Below are positions 45,201-52,795 of a stretch of 64,000 nt of DNA, one piece after another (position 1 is the stretch's first letter; each line of letters begins with the position of its first letter). Both the position numbers and the translations under genes were made by a program. The stretch comes from Brevibacterium sp. W7.2. GTDB lineage: Bacteria > Actinomycetota > Actinomycetes > Actinomycetales > Brevibacteriaceae. Below the pieces are notes generated by a model. The model saw nothing but the letters and a program-made list of their open reading frames with translations, was not told where the DNA came from and searched no databases. The stretch lies in the NCBI RefSeq assembly GCF_018137945.1, contig NZ_CP073089.1, positions 3,782,001 to 3,846,000 of the forward strand, given 5' to 3'.

Positions 45201-45536
45201 GGCGTGCGCACGTGGGGCGGGGTCGTCGGCATCGACGGCCGCTACGACCTCGTCGACGGCACCGGGATCACGCAGCCGCGCTACGCGTTCTGGCTCGAGG
45301 GCAAGGGCTGGGACGTCGAGAACTACGGTGTCGACCCGGACATCGAGGTCGAGCACGATCCCGGGCAGCTGTTCTCAGCCGAGGATCCGCAGCTCGATCG
45401 GGGCATCGCCGAGGTGCTCGCCGCCCTCGACGAGACACCAGCCGTCACCGCCCCCGACCTCCCCGCTCCGCGCGTGCGCAGCCCCCGCACGCCCGGCGGA
45501 GCCGCACCCGGGGCCGCACCCGGCGGGGACGCGTAG
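42228..45536 (+). CDS. Tricorn protease
   Basis: The 1102-residue cytosolic serine peptidase degrades oligopeptides released by the proteasome or Clp. An N-terminal pair of beta-propellers (about 1-660, repeated SPDGTH/FSPDGKYL/TRDGKYV units) is followed by the C1 helical domain, a PDZ domain (about 755-850) and the C2 S41-like domain. By alignment with Thermoplasma tricorn, catalytic residues are Ser752-His753 (NTSHAY), Ser973-Asp974 (SGSDG) and Glu1031 (DVENYG), all present and equally spaced. GTG 42228 is preferred because the propeller begins immediately there; the frame extends 17 codons further. No ribosome binding site is evident. It is a full-length copy. Confidence 0.93.
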   Translation: MTYLRYPHVSGDLIAFTADDDVWLVPVEGGRAWRLTSDHAPVRSPRISPDGTHVAFVSFRDGHPELMLAEVATGALRRLTWLGGSVTTMLGWADDEHILIGSNAGEAEVRNHVIKSVSLSGEVERLTWGRASGFARHHTGVSALSTPFSRPPAHWKRYRGGTAPRLWLDRTADDTGAGAQWERLLRDDEASLTDPLWIGDSLVVTSDRAATFPDNAGEQANLWIWDGLATRTPGSLGEPRQLTHQTEADGYVRDATSDGTRIVWHSRGEIKVLDSLDSDVRTLDVVLPGTQVQPLTLDPSTGIGAIAPDHGGNAAVVEWRGKAFRLAHREGPARALAADSSVRVRLPVVLGTTGQAAYVTDAEGEDAIEIRDLAGEKEPRRIGAGALGRVLSLAADPAGKVLATISHDGTVRLIEVSGGRTHVVGHSGSGEATSPRFSPDGKYLVWAQPTQGEEQLNRLMIAEVKAGREGAPLTTGKYNDHSPAFTRDGKYVVFLSDRTFDPAYNQHSFDLSFNGVTRPWLLPLSATDPAPFGPSTSGWAISELTDDDRKAKTERDQAVTTVDVDLEGAEERIVPFPVSSGVFRDLEAADGGVLWMRVGDAEDGEIGDKHSGDTGEKAAEVIQYFDFAKRKLTTVVDKADDYSVSGNGKLIIVRSGDDVTVRPANRKVEADDDENVTVDLGRLRFELDRRAEWLQMFEENARIMRDHYWRSDMNGVDWEGVTLRWRGVAAKALTHDDLVDILWETVGELNTSHAYVTPPAPLGDEAKRLGFLGADLTRTDKGWEIARILPGETSEPAARSPLRQAGVGAAPGDVIVAVGGQSVDPQLGPAPLLVGAADTIVELTLRRGRKERTVAVVPIGSEEKLRYQDWVRSRREYVAEKSGGRVGYVHIPDMMAGGWAQLHRDIRQAMSAEGVVADVRFNRGGHTSALVAERFADRVIAWGAVRSYDEMTPDPENTRRGPVVFLANEFSGSDGDIINARVQAKGIGPVIGVRTWGGVVGIDGRYDLVDGTGITQPRYAFWLEGKGWDVENYGVDPDIEVEHDPGQLFSAEDPQLDRGIAEVLAALDETPAVTAPDLPAPRVRSPRTPGGAAPGAAPGGDA

Positions 45537-45551
45537 GTCGCTCACCGACTG

Positions 45552-45602
45552 CCGGACGCAGAGTGTCGATTCCACGGCGTCGGATCGACACTCTGCGTCC
45601 GG
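45552..45602. terminator. 19-bp perfect hairpin after tricorn gene
   Basis: Arms 45552-45570 and 45584-45602 are perfect complements (CCGGACGCAGAGTGTCGAT and partner) around a 13-base loop. The hairpin lies between convergent genes and probably terminates both. Confidence 0.75.
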
Positions 45603-45613
45603 AAATTGCGGCC

Positions 45614-46273
45614 TCAGGCGGGCTGCGCGTCGCGTGCGGCCGGCGCCGAGGCGGCGGGGGCGAGCGCCCAGAGTGCGAAGGCGAGCAGGACGAAGCCGGG
45701 AATGACGCCGGCGAGCACGGGAATGAACGCCGGGGCGGAGACGAAGAAGGCGATGAATCCGGCTACGCCGAGCAGTGTGACGACGGTGGCGAGGACGTGG
45801 AAGCGGCCGAGCCTGAAGACGTGCCCGAGTGCGTAGAAGTGCGTGCCGACGACGACGGCGACCCACGCGACACCGAGCTCCGGGTAGCCGAGTCCCGAGA
45901 GCAGCTTCGCTCCGCCGAAGAGGGCGAGCGCTTCGACGGCGACGATGATCCAATAGCTGCGGGAGAACGGGTTCGCGCCCGCAGGTCGGGGATGTCCCCT
46001 GCGGCGTCCGAGGCTGCGGAAGGCGAGGACCAGGATCCCTGCGAAGGCCGCGGTGCCGAGAACGATGACGCCGATGCGGCCGACGGTCGAGAACCCGGCG
46101 CTGTTGACGATGAGGAAGACGAGGCCGAAGACGCCGCCGATGAGCGACCCGATCTCCGCCCCGTCGGCCGGTGGCGGCGCGGCGGCCGCCTCGGCGGGGG
46201 GATTCAGGGGATCACGGTGATCGGAGACCTCGGGACGGTGCGGGGGTTCGGGGGACTGTGGGGCCTGGGTCAT
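45614..46273 (-). CDS. Six-helix membrane protein, unknown function
   Basis: The 219-residue product begins with a Pro/Ala/His-rich cytoplasmic tail of 40 residues, followed by six hydrophobic helices. No family motif is certain. Its ATG overlaps the stop of the RibD-like gene by four bases, so the two are translated together. Whether this is functional or just compact packing is not known. Confidence 0.65.
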   Translation of the reverse strand: MTQAPQSPEPPHRPEVSDHRDPLNPPAEAAAAPPPADGAEIGSLIGGVFGLVFLIVNSAGFSTVGRIGVIVLGTAAFAGILVLAFRSLGRRRGHPRPAGANPFSRSYWIIVAVEALALFGGAKLLSGLGYPELGVAWVAVVVGTHFYALGHVFRLGRFHVLATVVTLLGVAGFIAFFVSAPAFIPVLAGVIPGFVLLAFALWALAPAASAPAARDAQPA

Positions 46274-47073
46274 GGTCGGCTCCTGAGAGAACGGCTGTCT
46301 GCGGGGAATCGGTAGAGGAGGTAGAGGTACCCGTCGTCGGTGGCGAGCACCGAGGCGAGGTCGAGCGGAACCGGAGGGTCGAAGGTCGGTCCGTGGACGA
46401 TGCGGGTGGCTGTCCCGCCGACGATCTCAGGGGAGCGAGTGAGGCAGAGTTCGTCGACGCACTCGGCGCGGACGAGTTCGGCGAAGACGCTCGGACCGCC
46501 CTCGCAGACGATCCGGTGGAAGCCCCGCTGACGCAGCTGATCGAGGGCAAGCGCGAAGTCGACGGCGTCGACGCCGGCGACGATCACCTCGGCGACCTCG
46601 GCGGCTCTCTCCCGCGCCGCGAGCGGGGAGGACTCACTCGTGAGGATGATCGTCCGGGCATCGGCCGGGGCCTCGGTGAACAGCGGTGCCGTGAAGTCGA
46701 GAGCAAGGCTCTCGGAGACGACGGCGAGCGGCGCGGTCGAGGGGCGGCCGGCCCGCAGAGCACGCCACTGCGGGTCGTCCTCGGCGGGTCCGTACTCCTC
46801 GGTGCGGGCGGTTCCGGCGCCGACGATGATGACATCGGCGAGAGCGCGGTTGAGTGCGAAGACCGCCCGGTCCGTGGCGTTGCCGAGACCCCCGGCCCGC
46901 CCGGACACGGTCGCGGCGCCGTCGACGGAGGCGACGAACACCGCCCGCACCCAGGACTGCCCAGGGTCCGCCGGGTCCGCGTGGTCCTGCGGGAAGGCGA
47001 AAGCCGCGGGCAGACTCAGCTGCGCGGATTCTCCGGGGAGGATCCGGCGCACCGTCGGAGTCTCGCTCACCAC
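46270..47073 (-). CDS. RibD C-terminal-like pyrimidine reductase family protein
   Basis: The 267-residue cytoplasmic protein has the dihydrofolate-reductase-like fold of the RibD reductase domain. It shows RAVFVASVDGAATVSGRAG (about 42-60), an ADVIIVGAGTARTEEYGP block (about 79-96) and a C-terminal IVCEGGPSVFAELVRA (about 192-207) that binds NADPH. There is no deaminase domain. Actinobacteria have several such stand-alone reductases whose substrate is often not riboflavin precursors. GTG 47073 with AGGAG six bases upstream is the start. It overlaps the membrane-protein gene downstream. Confidence 0.85.
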   Translation of the reverse strand: MVSETPTVRRILPGESAQLSLPAAFAFPQDHADPADPGQSWVRAVFVASVDGAATVSGRAGGLGNATDRAVFALNRALADVIIVGAGTARTEEYGPAEDDPQWRALRAGRPSTAPLAVVSESLALDFTAPLFTEAPADARTIILTSESSPLAARERAAEVAEVIVAGVDAVDFALALDQLRQRGFHRIVCEGGPSVFAELVRAECVDELCLTRSPEIVGGTATRIVHGPTFDPPVPLDLASVLATDDGYLYLLYRFPADSRSLRSRP

Positions 47074-47109
47074 TGGGTTCTCCTGCCGTTCAGCTCGGAG
47101 CTGTGCGGT

Positions 47110-48156
47110 TCAGTTCGGCGCTGTGCCGGCCCCGCCGCTGTGGTCGCTGCTCGAGCCCGAAGTGCTCGCACCCTGAGTGCTCGACTCCGTGCTCGAACCG
47201 AGCACCGAGGCGGGGTTGTCGAGGAAGTCGGCGGTGGGCACGAAGAAGAGGCAGCCGGTCAGCGCGGTCGAGAAGTCGAGGATCCGGTCATGGGTGGCGT
47301 CGCCGTCGCCCAAGAACATCCGTTCGAGCATCGTCTCCGTGACCGTCGGATCGGCGGCGTACCCGATGAAGTAGGTGCCGAACTCGCCGGACTCGACGGA
47401 GCCGAACACCATGTTGTCGCGCACGATCTTGCGCTCGGTGCCATCGGGTTCGGTGATGGTGTTGAGCACGATGTGGGAATCGGGGGCCTTGTCCTTGTCG
47501 GGGAACTCCATGTCGGAGAGCTTGTGGCGGCCGAACGCCGCCTGCTGCTCCTCGACGGTGATCGAGTTCCACTTCGGCAGGTCGTGGATGTACTTCTGGA
47601 CGATGACGTAGCTGCTGCCGGTGAAGTCCGGGTCCTCGTCGCCGACGAAGACGGTGTCGACGGCGAGCTGGTCCTCGGGGTTGGCGGTGCCGTCGACGAA
47701 GCCGAGGATGTCGCGCTGGTCGAAGTAGCGGAACGCGTGGACCTCGTCGACGACGTCGACGTAGCCCTCGAGCTTGCTCATCAGCTGACGGGTGAGTTCG
47801 AAGCTCATATCCGTCCGGTCCGCGCGGATGTGGAAGAGGAGGTCGCCGGGCGTCGACGGGGCGACGTGCTTGCCGCCCTTGAGCTCCTTGAAGGGGTGGA
47901 GCTTCGCGGGGCGCTTCTGCGGGAAGAGACGATCCCAGAGGTCGGAGCCGATGCCGGTCACGCAGCTGAGGCCGGCCGCCTTGACGCGGAAGCCGACGGC
48001 GCGGATGACGCCGCCGATCTCGCCGAAGAAATCGCGCACGTGGTCCTCGGCACCGGGTTTGACGGTGACGACGAGGAAGACGCCCGACTGCGACGGCGGC
48101 TCGAGGACGTGCTGCGGGTTCGTGCTGTCCGGAGGGTTTCCATACTGCGTTGTCAC
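47110..48156 (-). CDS. DyP-type heme peroxidase
   Basis: The 348-residue dye-decolorising peroxidase has the distal-site motif GFVDGTANP (about 150-158, catalytic Asp) and a C-terminal GTYFIGYAADPTVTETMLERMF block with the Arg/Phe of the heme pocket. No Tat signal is present, so it is a cytosolic DyP. The last 38 residues are a Ser/Thr/Gly-rich extension where encapsulin-targeted DyPs carry their cargo peptide, but the classic hydrophobic GSLxIGSL motif is not seen. No encapsulin gene is adjacent, unlike the known Brevibacterium linens pair. It may be free in the cytosol or use a different cargo signal. Confidence 0.92.
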   Translation of the reverse strand: MTTQYGNPPDSTNPQHVLEPPSQSGVFLVVTVKPGAEDHVRDFFGEIGGVIRAVGFRVKAAGLSCVTGIGSDLWDRLFPQKRPAKLHPFKELKGGKHVAPSTPGDLLFHIRADRTDMSFELTRQLMSKLEGYVDVVDEVHAFRYFDQRDILGFVDGTANPEDQLAVDTVFVGDEDPDFTGSSYVIVQKYIHDLPKWNSITVEEQQAAFGRHKLSDMEFPDKDKAPDSHIVLNTITEPDGTERKIVRDNMVFGSVESGEFGTYFIGYAADPTVTETMLERMFLGDGDATHDRILDFSTALTGCLFFVPTADFLDNPASVLGSSTESSTQGASTSGSSSDHSGGAGTAPN

Positions 48157-48408
48157 TGAATCGTCTCCTCTTCCGCGAGCCCCGACAGTGCGAGGTCGGA
48201 CGACAATCGTCCTTGGTCGGTCAGTATACGCGGCGAAAGCCGCCGTGAGGTGGACTCGGGCCGACGAATCCGCGCCTCCTCGCCGGCCCGGCCCAGGCCC
48301 CTCGACGGTCGGTGTTCTCCCAGGTCGGAGGGTCGATGACGAGGAGCGGCCGGGTGGTGCGGAGAGCTAGACTGGGTGGCCCAGCAACGATGGAAGGTGG
48401 AGAGCACG

Positions 48409-48786
48409 ATGGCGAAGGGGCACCCTGTCCATGTCCGCCGCATCTATGACGATCCGAGCCCCGCTGACGGGGCGCGCATCCTCGTCGATCGCCTCTGGCC
48501 GCGCGGAGTGAGCAAGGAGCGCGCAGACCTCACCGAGTGGCTGAAGGACGTCGCCCCCTCGACGGGCCTGCGGAAGTGGTACTCCCATGACCCCGCGAAG
48601 TTCGCGGAGTTCTCCCGCCGTTACCGCGCGGAGCTCGCCGATGATGACCACGCCGAGGCGTTCGCGGCGCTGCGCGACTATGCGGAGAAGGGTCCCGTCA
48701 CCCTCCTCACCGCCTCGAAGCACGCCGAGATCAGCGAGGCCGCCGTCCTCGACCACGTCCTCCAGCACTCAGGCGACGAGGCGTAG
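48409..48786 (+). CDS. DUF488-family protein
   Basis: The 125-residue cytoplasmic protein has the DUF488 signature RIYDDPSPADGARILVDRLWPRGVSKE (a shorter form of it at about 11-37) and later LRKWYSHDPAKFAEFSRRYRAEL and a GPVTLLTASK strand. Conserved DRLWPRG and HDP are the markers. The function is unknown, and metal- or nucleotide-linked roles have been suggested only by context in other genomes. ATG 48409 has GGAG six bases upstream. It stands alone. Confidence 0.88.
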   Translation: MAKGHPVHVRRIYDDPSPADGARILVDRLWPRGVSKERADLTEWLKDVAPSTGLRKWYSHDPAKFAEFSRRYRAELADDDHAEAFAALRDYAEKGPVTLLTASKHAEISEAAVLDHVLQHSGDEA

Positions 48787-48842
48787 GCGGCGGACCCGTT
48801 CGACCGGGCCCGTGCTCAGTGCCGGCTTCGATCCGCCTGCGT

Positions 48843-49595
48843 TCACACCCTCGCGGGAACGCACGTCGAGGCGAGTCGGCGCACCGCCTCGGCGACGAGC
48901 TCGCTGTTGCTCTCGGCCGGCAGGCCATCGGGAAGCACGAGCGTGTCCTCGAGCCCGATGCGCGTGGCATACCCCCAGGCAGCGGCGAGGTCGAGCACCG
49001 GCCACGCGGTCGTGCCCTCTCCGTGGAGGAGGATCGGGAGCTCGGGTTCGCGAGATTCCACGCCGCCGATGAGCCGCTCGGCGACGCTGTCGACCGGCAG
49101 CAGCTCGTCGGGCTGGATCTCGATGAGCGCTCTCAGGCACGACGACCGGTGAGGGGATGCGGCCCAGGCGGTCAGTCCCCGCTCATGCCAGATCCCAACC
49201 TCGATCCCGATCCCATGCGCGAGGAGAGCTCCGGCCACCTCGTCGGCACCGTCTTCGTGCCAGTTCACGGACGCGAAGTCGGGAAGGATCCTCCACGAGG
49301 TGATCGCGGCGATCCGATCGGACGCTTCGGGCGCGGCCCACGCTCCCGTGGTGACGCCGACGGGCACTCCCGGGCACGCCGCGCGGATGGCGCTGAGGAC
49401 TCGGCCGACATCGGTTCCGAGCAGACTGTCACGTCCGCCTGATGACTTGGCATGGACGTGAACCGCAGCGGCACCGGCGGCGATTCCGGCGGCTGCCTCA
49501 GCAGCGATGTCACCGGCATCCGACGACAGCCGTGGATGATCGGCAAGCGTCCGCGAACCGTTGACGCAGACCTTGAGCAGCCCATCCCCTCTCAT
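48843..49595 (-). CDS. BKACE (DUF849) beta-keto acid cleavage enzyme family protein
   Basis: The 250-residue cytosolic TIM-barrel protein has an early KVCVNGSRT, a metal-binding HVHAK (about 49-53), a VNWHEDGADEV strand and a late WPVLDLAAAWGYATRIGLEDTL segment, all as in the 3-keto-5-aminohexanoate cleavage (Kce) family. These enzymes condense acetyl-CoA with beta-keto acids and split them. The family has many substrate classes, so the substrate is open. ATG 49595 is followed by the natural barrel start; an upstream extension to 49613 is possible. It is shorter than canonical Kce (about 270-300). Confidence 0.82.
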   Translation of the reverse strand: MRGDGLLKVCVNGSRTLADHPRLSSDAGDIAAEAAAGIAAGAAAVHVHAKSSGGRDSLLGTDVGRVLSAIRAACPGVPVGVTTGAWAAPEASDRIAAITSWRILPDFASVNWHEDGADEVAGALLAHGIGIEVGIWHERGLTAWAASPHRSSCLRALIEIQPDELLPVDSVAERLIGGVESREPELPILLHGEGTTAWPVLDLAAAWGYATRIGLEDTLVLPDGLPAESNSELVAEAVRRLASTCVPARV

Positions 49596-49685
49596 GCCGC
49601 CACCGTAGCTCACGGTGCTGACGCAGAGAGCGCCGAGGCGGCCCGGTTTCTCGACCTCTGCGCGTGGATCTCTGCGCGCGGCCGG

Positions 49686-49895
49686 TCAGAACGCGACGCC
49701 CCAGACGATGACGGCAACGATGACGATGAGGACGATGAGCGTCCAGATGCTGCCGAAGTTGAGCGTCCAGCCGACGCCGAATCTCTTCGGAACGAGGAAG
49801 CCGGGATCCCGCGGACAGAAATAGAGGAGACCGAACTTCCAGTGCGCGTCGTCCTCTCGCATCGCCTGCTTCTCACCTGCGCTCAGCGAACTCAT
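49686..49895 (-). CDS. DUF5808-type small membrane protein
   Basis: The 69-residue protein is a DUF5808 domain followed by one membrane helix. The domain is recognised by DDAHWKFGLLYFCPRDPGFLVPKRFGVGWTLNF (shown in pieces: DDAHWKFG, YFCPRDPG, VPKRFGVGWTLN). GGAGGAGA precedes ATG 49895 with good spacing. Longer frames upstream lack support. The function is not known; the domain is often found beside GntR or membrane regulators. Confidence 0.82.
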   Translation of the reverse strand: MSSLSAGEKQAMREDDAHWKFGLLYFCPRDPGFLVPKRFGVGWTLNFGSIWTLIVLIVIVAVIVWGVAF

Positions 49896-50068
49896 CGCGT
49901 CTCTCCTCCCGCTCGACTCGTGCTGCCCTTCTGACTGCTTCACGCCGCCGCTTCTCACCGCTTGCCGATCATCCTGCGAGGTCACAGGCCTGATCGACCA
50001 ACGCCGGCGACCACAATGACGACATTCGCTGTCAGGGTACACCCGCCTCGGCGCTGGGGAAATTTTAT

Positions 50069-50084
50069 TGGACACGACTGTCCA
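50069..50084. promoter_or_regulatory. TetR operator palindrome
   Basis: TGGACA-CGAC-TGTCCA is a perfect inverted repeat in an AT-richer stretch, 20 bases before the tetR start. Autoregulation is likely. Confidence 0.75.
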
Positions 50085-50104
50085 TAATGATCTACGCTCG
50101 ACCC

Positions 50105-50743
50105 ATGGGCAGGAAGAAGACGTTCGACGAACAGGCGGTGATCGACGCCGCGATCGCCGTGTTCAGCGAACACGGGTACACGGGAACGGACGTCGGACTC
50201 GTGTGCGAGCGCGCCGGGATCGGCCGGTCGAGCTTCTACAACACGTTCGAGAGCCTCGACGCCGTCTTCCTCCGCGCGCTCAGCGACTACACGGCCACGG
50301 GCATTCCGCTGCGCGAGCACCTTGGGACGAGCGCGCTGCCGGTTCCGGTGCTCGTGGTCGAGCGCCTCGGCGGGGCTCTGGCGCAGCAGTGCGCCGATGA
50401 GAAGCGCACCGGGTGCCTCTCCGCGAACACCGCCGCTGAACTCGGCCGGGAGGTCGACGCCGTGTGCACGATCCTCGATCCCGATCGTGCCGCGTGGCTG
50501 ACGACCTATCGCGCGCTTCTCGTCCGCGGTCAGACCGAGGGGCACATCCGCCCGGACCTCGAAGCCGCTGTCACTGCCGAGCTCATCCACAGCGTGCTCG
50601 CCGGCCTCCGCATCGCCGCCCGCGTCATGCCCGCCGACAACGTCCAGGCCCAGGCCAGGACCTTCGTCGAGAGCCTCTGCACCCCGGACGGCGTGACAAC
50701 CCTGGCCGCGACGACTCCGATGCCGCTGCCCTCGTCCACCTGA
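50105..50743 (+). CDS. TetR-family transcriptional regulator
   Basis: The 212-residue DNA-binding protein has its helix-turn-helix at about 10-55 (FSEHGYTGTDVGLVCERAGIGRSSFYNTF in parts: YTGTDVGLVCERAG, GRSSFYNTF). A TetR_C ligand domain follows with a KRTGCLSANTAAEL segment of the AcrR/YcdC-like group. It precedes an MFS exporter gene by 225 bases on the same strand and probably controls it. ATG 50105 has no ribosome binding site and follows the operator closely, so a leaderless mRNA is possible. A longer frame from 50087 is the alternative. Confidence 0.86.
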   Translation: MGRKKTFDEQAVIDAAIAVFSEHGYTGTDVGLVCERAGIGRSSFYNTFESLDAVFLRALSDYTATGIPLREHLGTSALPVPVLVVERLGGALAQQCADEKRTGCLSANTAAELGREVDAVCTILDPDRAAWLTTYRALLVRGQTEGHIRPDLEAAVTAELIHSVLAGLRIAARVMPADNVQAQARTFVESLCTPDGVTTLAATTPMPLPSST

Positions 50744-50775
50744 CCCCACCGATAAGGCCTGACCCCACTGATAAG
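50739..50775 (+). repeat. 19-bp tandem repeat at the tetR stop
   Basis: CCTGACCCCACYGATAAG occurs twice with one-base separation. The TGA of the first copy is the tetR stop codon. The rest of the spacer to 50968 consists of degenerate CCGAACGACTC / CACTGACTGCCGGAC-like words. Confidence 0.75.
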
Positions 50776-50968
50776 TGAGGCATGTCCGTGCTGCGTGATG
50801 TGCCCCGCCCCGCTGCCAACCGAACGACGCTCCACTGACTGCCGGACGCGCTGCTGACCGAACGACTCGCCACCGACCACTGGACACTCCACCGGCCGCA
50901 AAGCGCGCCACTGACTGCCGAACACTCCGCCCACCGCACGACTCTCCGCCGACCGAAAGCAGGACAGC

Positions 50969-52396
50969 ATGACGACTCCGGACCGCGCCTCCGCTGAGGC
51001 CGTCCCAGGCTCTGCCTCCGCCCCCGGACACGCCTCCGGGCCCTCCATCCCCGGACCGAAACCGCGCGTTCCCGCCCAGGTCTACCTGCTCGCCGCGGTG
51101 ATCTTCTGCCTCGGCACCTCGGAGTTCATGATCGCGGGGATCCTCGAGCCGATCAGCGGCGACCTCGCCATCTCGATCCCGCAGGCCGGCCTCCTCATCA
51201 CGGGATTCGCCGTCGGCATGATCGTCGGGGCGCCCGCGATGGCCCTGCTCACCCTCAAACTTCCGCGCCGGGCGACGATGATCATCACGATCGTCGCCTT
51301 CTCAGCGCTCCACATCCTCGGCGCTCTTGCCCCCGACTACACCGTTCTCATGGTCAGTCGCGTCCTCTCCGCGATCGCGTGCGGTGGGTTCTGGGCGGTC
51401 GCGGCAGTGCACACGACGCGGATCTCGCCTCCCGCCGTGCACGGCCGGGCGCTCGCGAGCCTCGTCGGCGGACTCACCGTGGCGAACCTCGTCGGCGTGC
51501 CGATGGGCACGTGGATCGGCACGCAGTTCGGCTGGCGCGCGACCTTCTGGGCCGTCGCCGTCGTCACCGCGCTCGCCGCGATCCTCATCGCCTTCGCCAC
51601 CCGCCCGCGAGCGGCAGCGAACGGCGCGGGCAGCCGCACGGCACACGGCGCCGGCGTTGCCGCAGCCGGTGCCGACGACCCCGCGACCGTCGAGGACCAT
51701 CGCGCCGACATCCACCTCCCGACGCTCATCCGCGCCGAGCTCGTCGCGTTCCGGGGCCCGCGGATCTGGCTCGCACTCGGCACGACGGCCCTCTTCCAGG
51801 CCTCCGTGTTCGCCGCCTTCTCGTACTTCTCCCCGCTCCTCACCCAGGTCGCCGGACTCTCGCACGACCTCGTCCCCGGCGTGCTCGCGACCTTCGGCGT
51901 CGGCGCGTTCATCGGCGTCGTCATCGGCGGCCGCCTCGCCGACCGCACCGTCGTCGGCAGCCTCACCGCGCTCGCGATCAGCCTGTTCGCGCTGTGGCTC
52001 GTCGCCGACGTGGGCTGGGCGGCGATCGTGGCGATGGTCCTCGTCGGGGCCAGCGGCTTCTCGATCGCCGGTGCCCTCAACGCCCGAGTGTTCCAGATCG
52101 CGACCGAAGCGCCGACCCTGGCGGCCAGCGTCAACACCTCGGCGTTCAATGTCGGCAATGCGCTCGGCCCCGCTGCCGGGGCGGCGGTCATCGCCCTCGG
52201 CTGGGGATTCCGGGCACCGGTCATCGTCGCGATCCTCCTCGCCCTCACCGCGCTCGTCGTCGCCGGCATCGCGATCCGCGTCGAACGCCGCTGGCGTGCG
52301 GTTGGGCGGCAGTCCCTCGCCGAGGTGACCACCCCCACGCCATCGACCGCTGAGGCTGCATGCGCCGCGAGGGGCGGCATCGACGAGGAGCGGTGA
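50969..52396 (+). CDS. MFS exporter, DHA1 (Cmx/AraJ-like)
   Basis: The 475-residue permease has 12 predicted membrane helices after a Pro/Ala-rich head of about 38 residues. The DHA1 hallmarks are AAVIFCLGTSEFMIAGIL in helix 1 (motif D1-like) and RVLSAIACGGFWAVA in helix 4. A central loop of Ala/Gly/His character is variable. Close relatives export chloramphenicol, sugars or siderophores; none can be named here. AGGA is five bases before ATG 50969. It is transcribed after the TetR gene and probably regulated by it. Confidence 0.88.
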   Translation: MTTPDRASAEAVPGSASAPGHASGPSIPGPKPRVPAQVYLLAAVIFCLGTSEFMIAGILEPISGDLAISIPQAGLLITGFAVGMIVGAPAMALLTLKLPRRATMIITIVAFSALHILGALAPDYTVLMVSRVLSAIACGGFWAVAAVHTTRISPPAVHGRALASLVGGLTVANLVGVPMGTWIGTQFGWRATFWAVAVVTALAAILIAFATRPRAAANGAGSRTAHGAGVAAAGADDPATVEDHRADIHLPTLIRAELVAFRGPRIWLALGTTALFQASVFAAFSYFSPLLTQVAGLSHDLVPGVLATFGVGAFIGVVIGGRLADRTVVGSLTALAISLFALWLVADVGWAAIVAMVLVGASGFSIAGALNARVFQIATEAPTLAASVNTSAFNVGNALGPAAGAAVIALGWGFRAPVIVAILLALTALVVAGIAIRVERRWRAVGRQSLAEVTTPTPSTAEAACAARGGIDEER

Positions 52397-52795
52397 GCCG
52401 CCTCGCGGGTCATCTCTCCCTGTCCTCACCTCTTCATCGGCCGGTCGCGTTCGCAGCGTCGGTCCACTTCCTGCGCGGCGACCGCCCGGGATCGCTCCGG
52501 GTACGTGAGAGAGCCCGCGGCGAGAGGGTGCATCGATGCCCTCGTTCGTCCACGGACCTCGAGTCAGATCGTTGCCGCAGTTCGAATCGGCGCACTCTCG
52601 TGTCAGTGCCGAATGCCATCATTGGAGGACAAAGAGGAAACATTATGGGGGAGAGATGAAAAATACTTCGAATGGATTTCGAATCGAGTATTGACTTTGA
52701 CTCTACTAATTCTTTACTATTGATGTACTAGTTCGTTCCATTGATTCGTGGCACCACTCTTCCCCGACACTGTTGTCTGAGGCAGGTGAAACACA
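52397..52795. other. Spacer with AT-rich island before DUF222 gene
   Basis: The first half is ordinary GC-rich DNA without a supported gene. Bases about 52621-52745 form an abrupt AT-rich island bounded by loosely inverted GTGCC...ATTGG / CCAT...GGCAC sequences (52606-52625 and 52738-52754). The island carries the promoter of the next gene. Confidence 0.55.
52691..52720 (+). promoter_or_regulatory. Sigma-A-like promoter of second DUF222 gene
   Basis: TTGACT (52691-52696), an 18-base spacer and TACTAT (52715-52720) lie in the AT-rich island, about 75 bases before the start codon. Confidence 0.6.
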
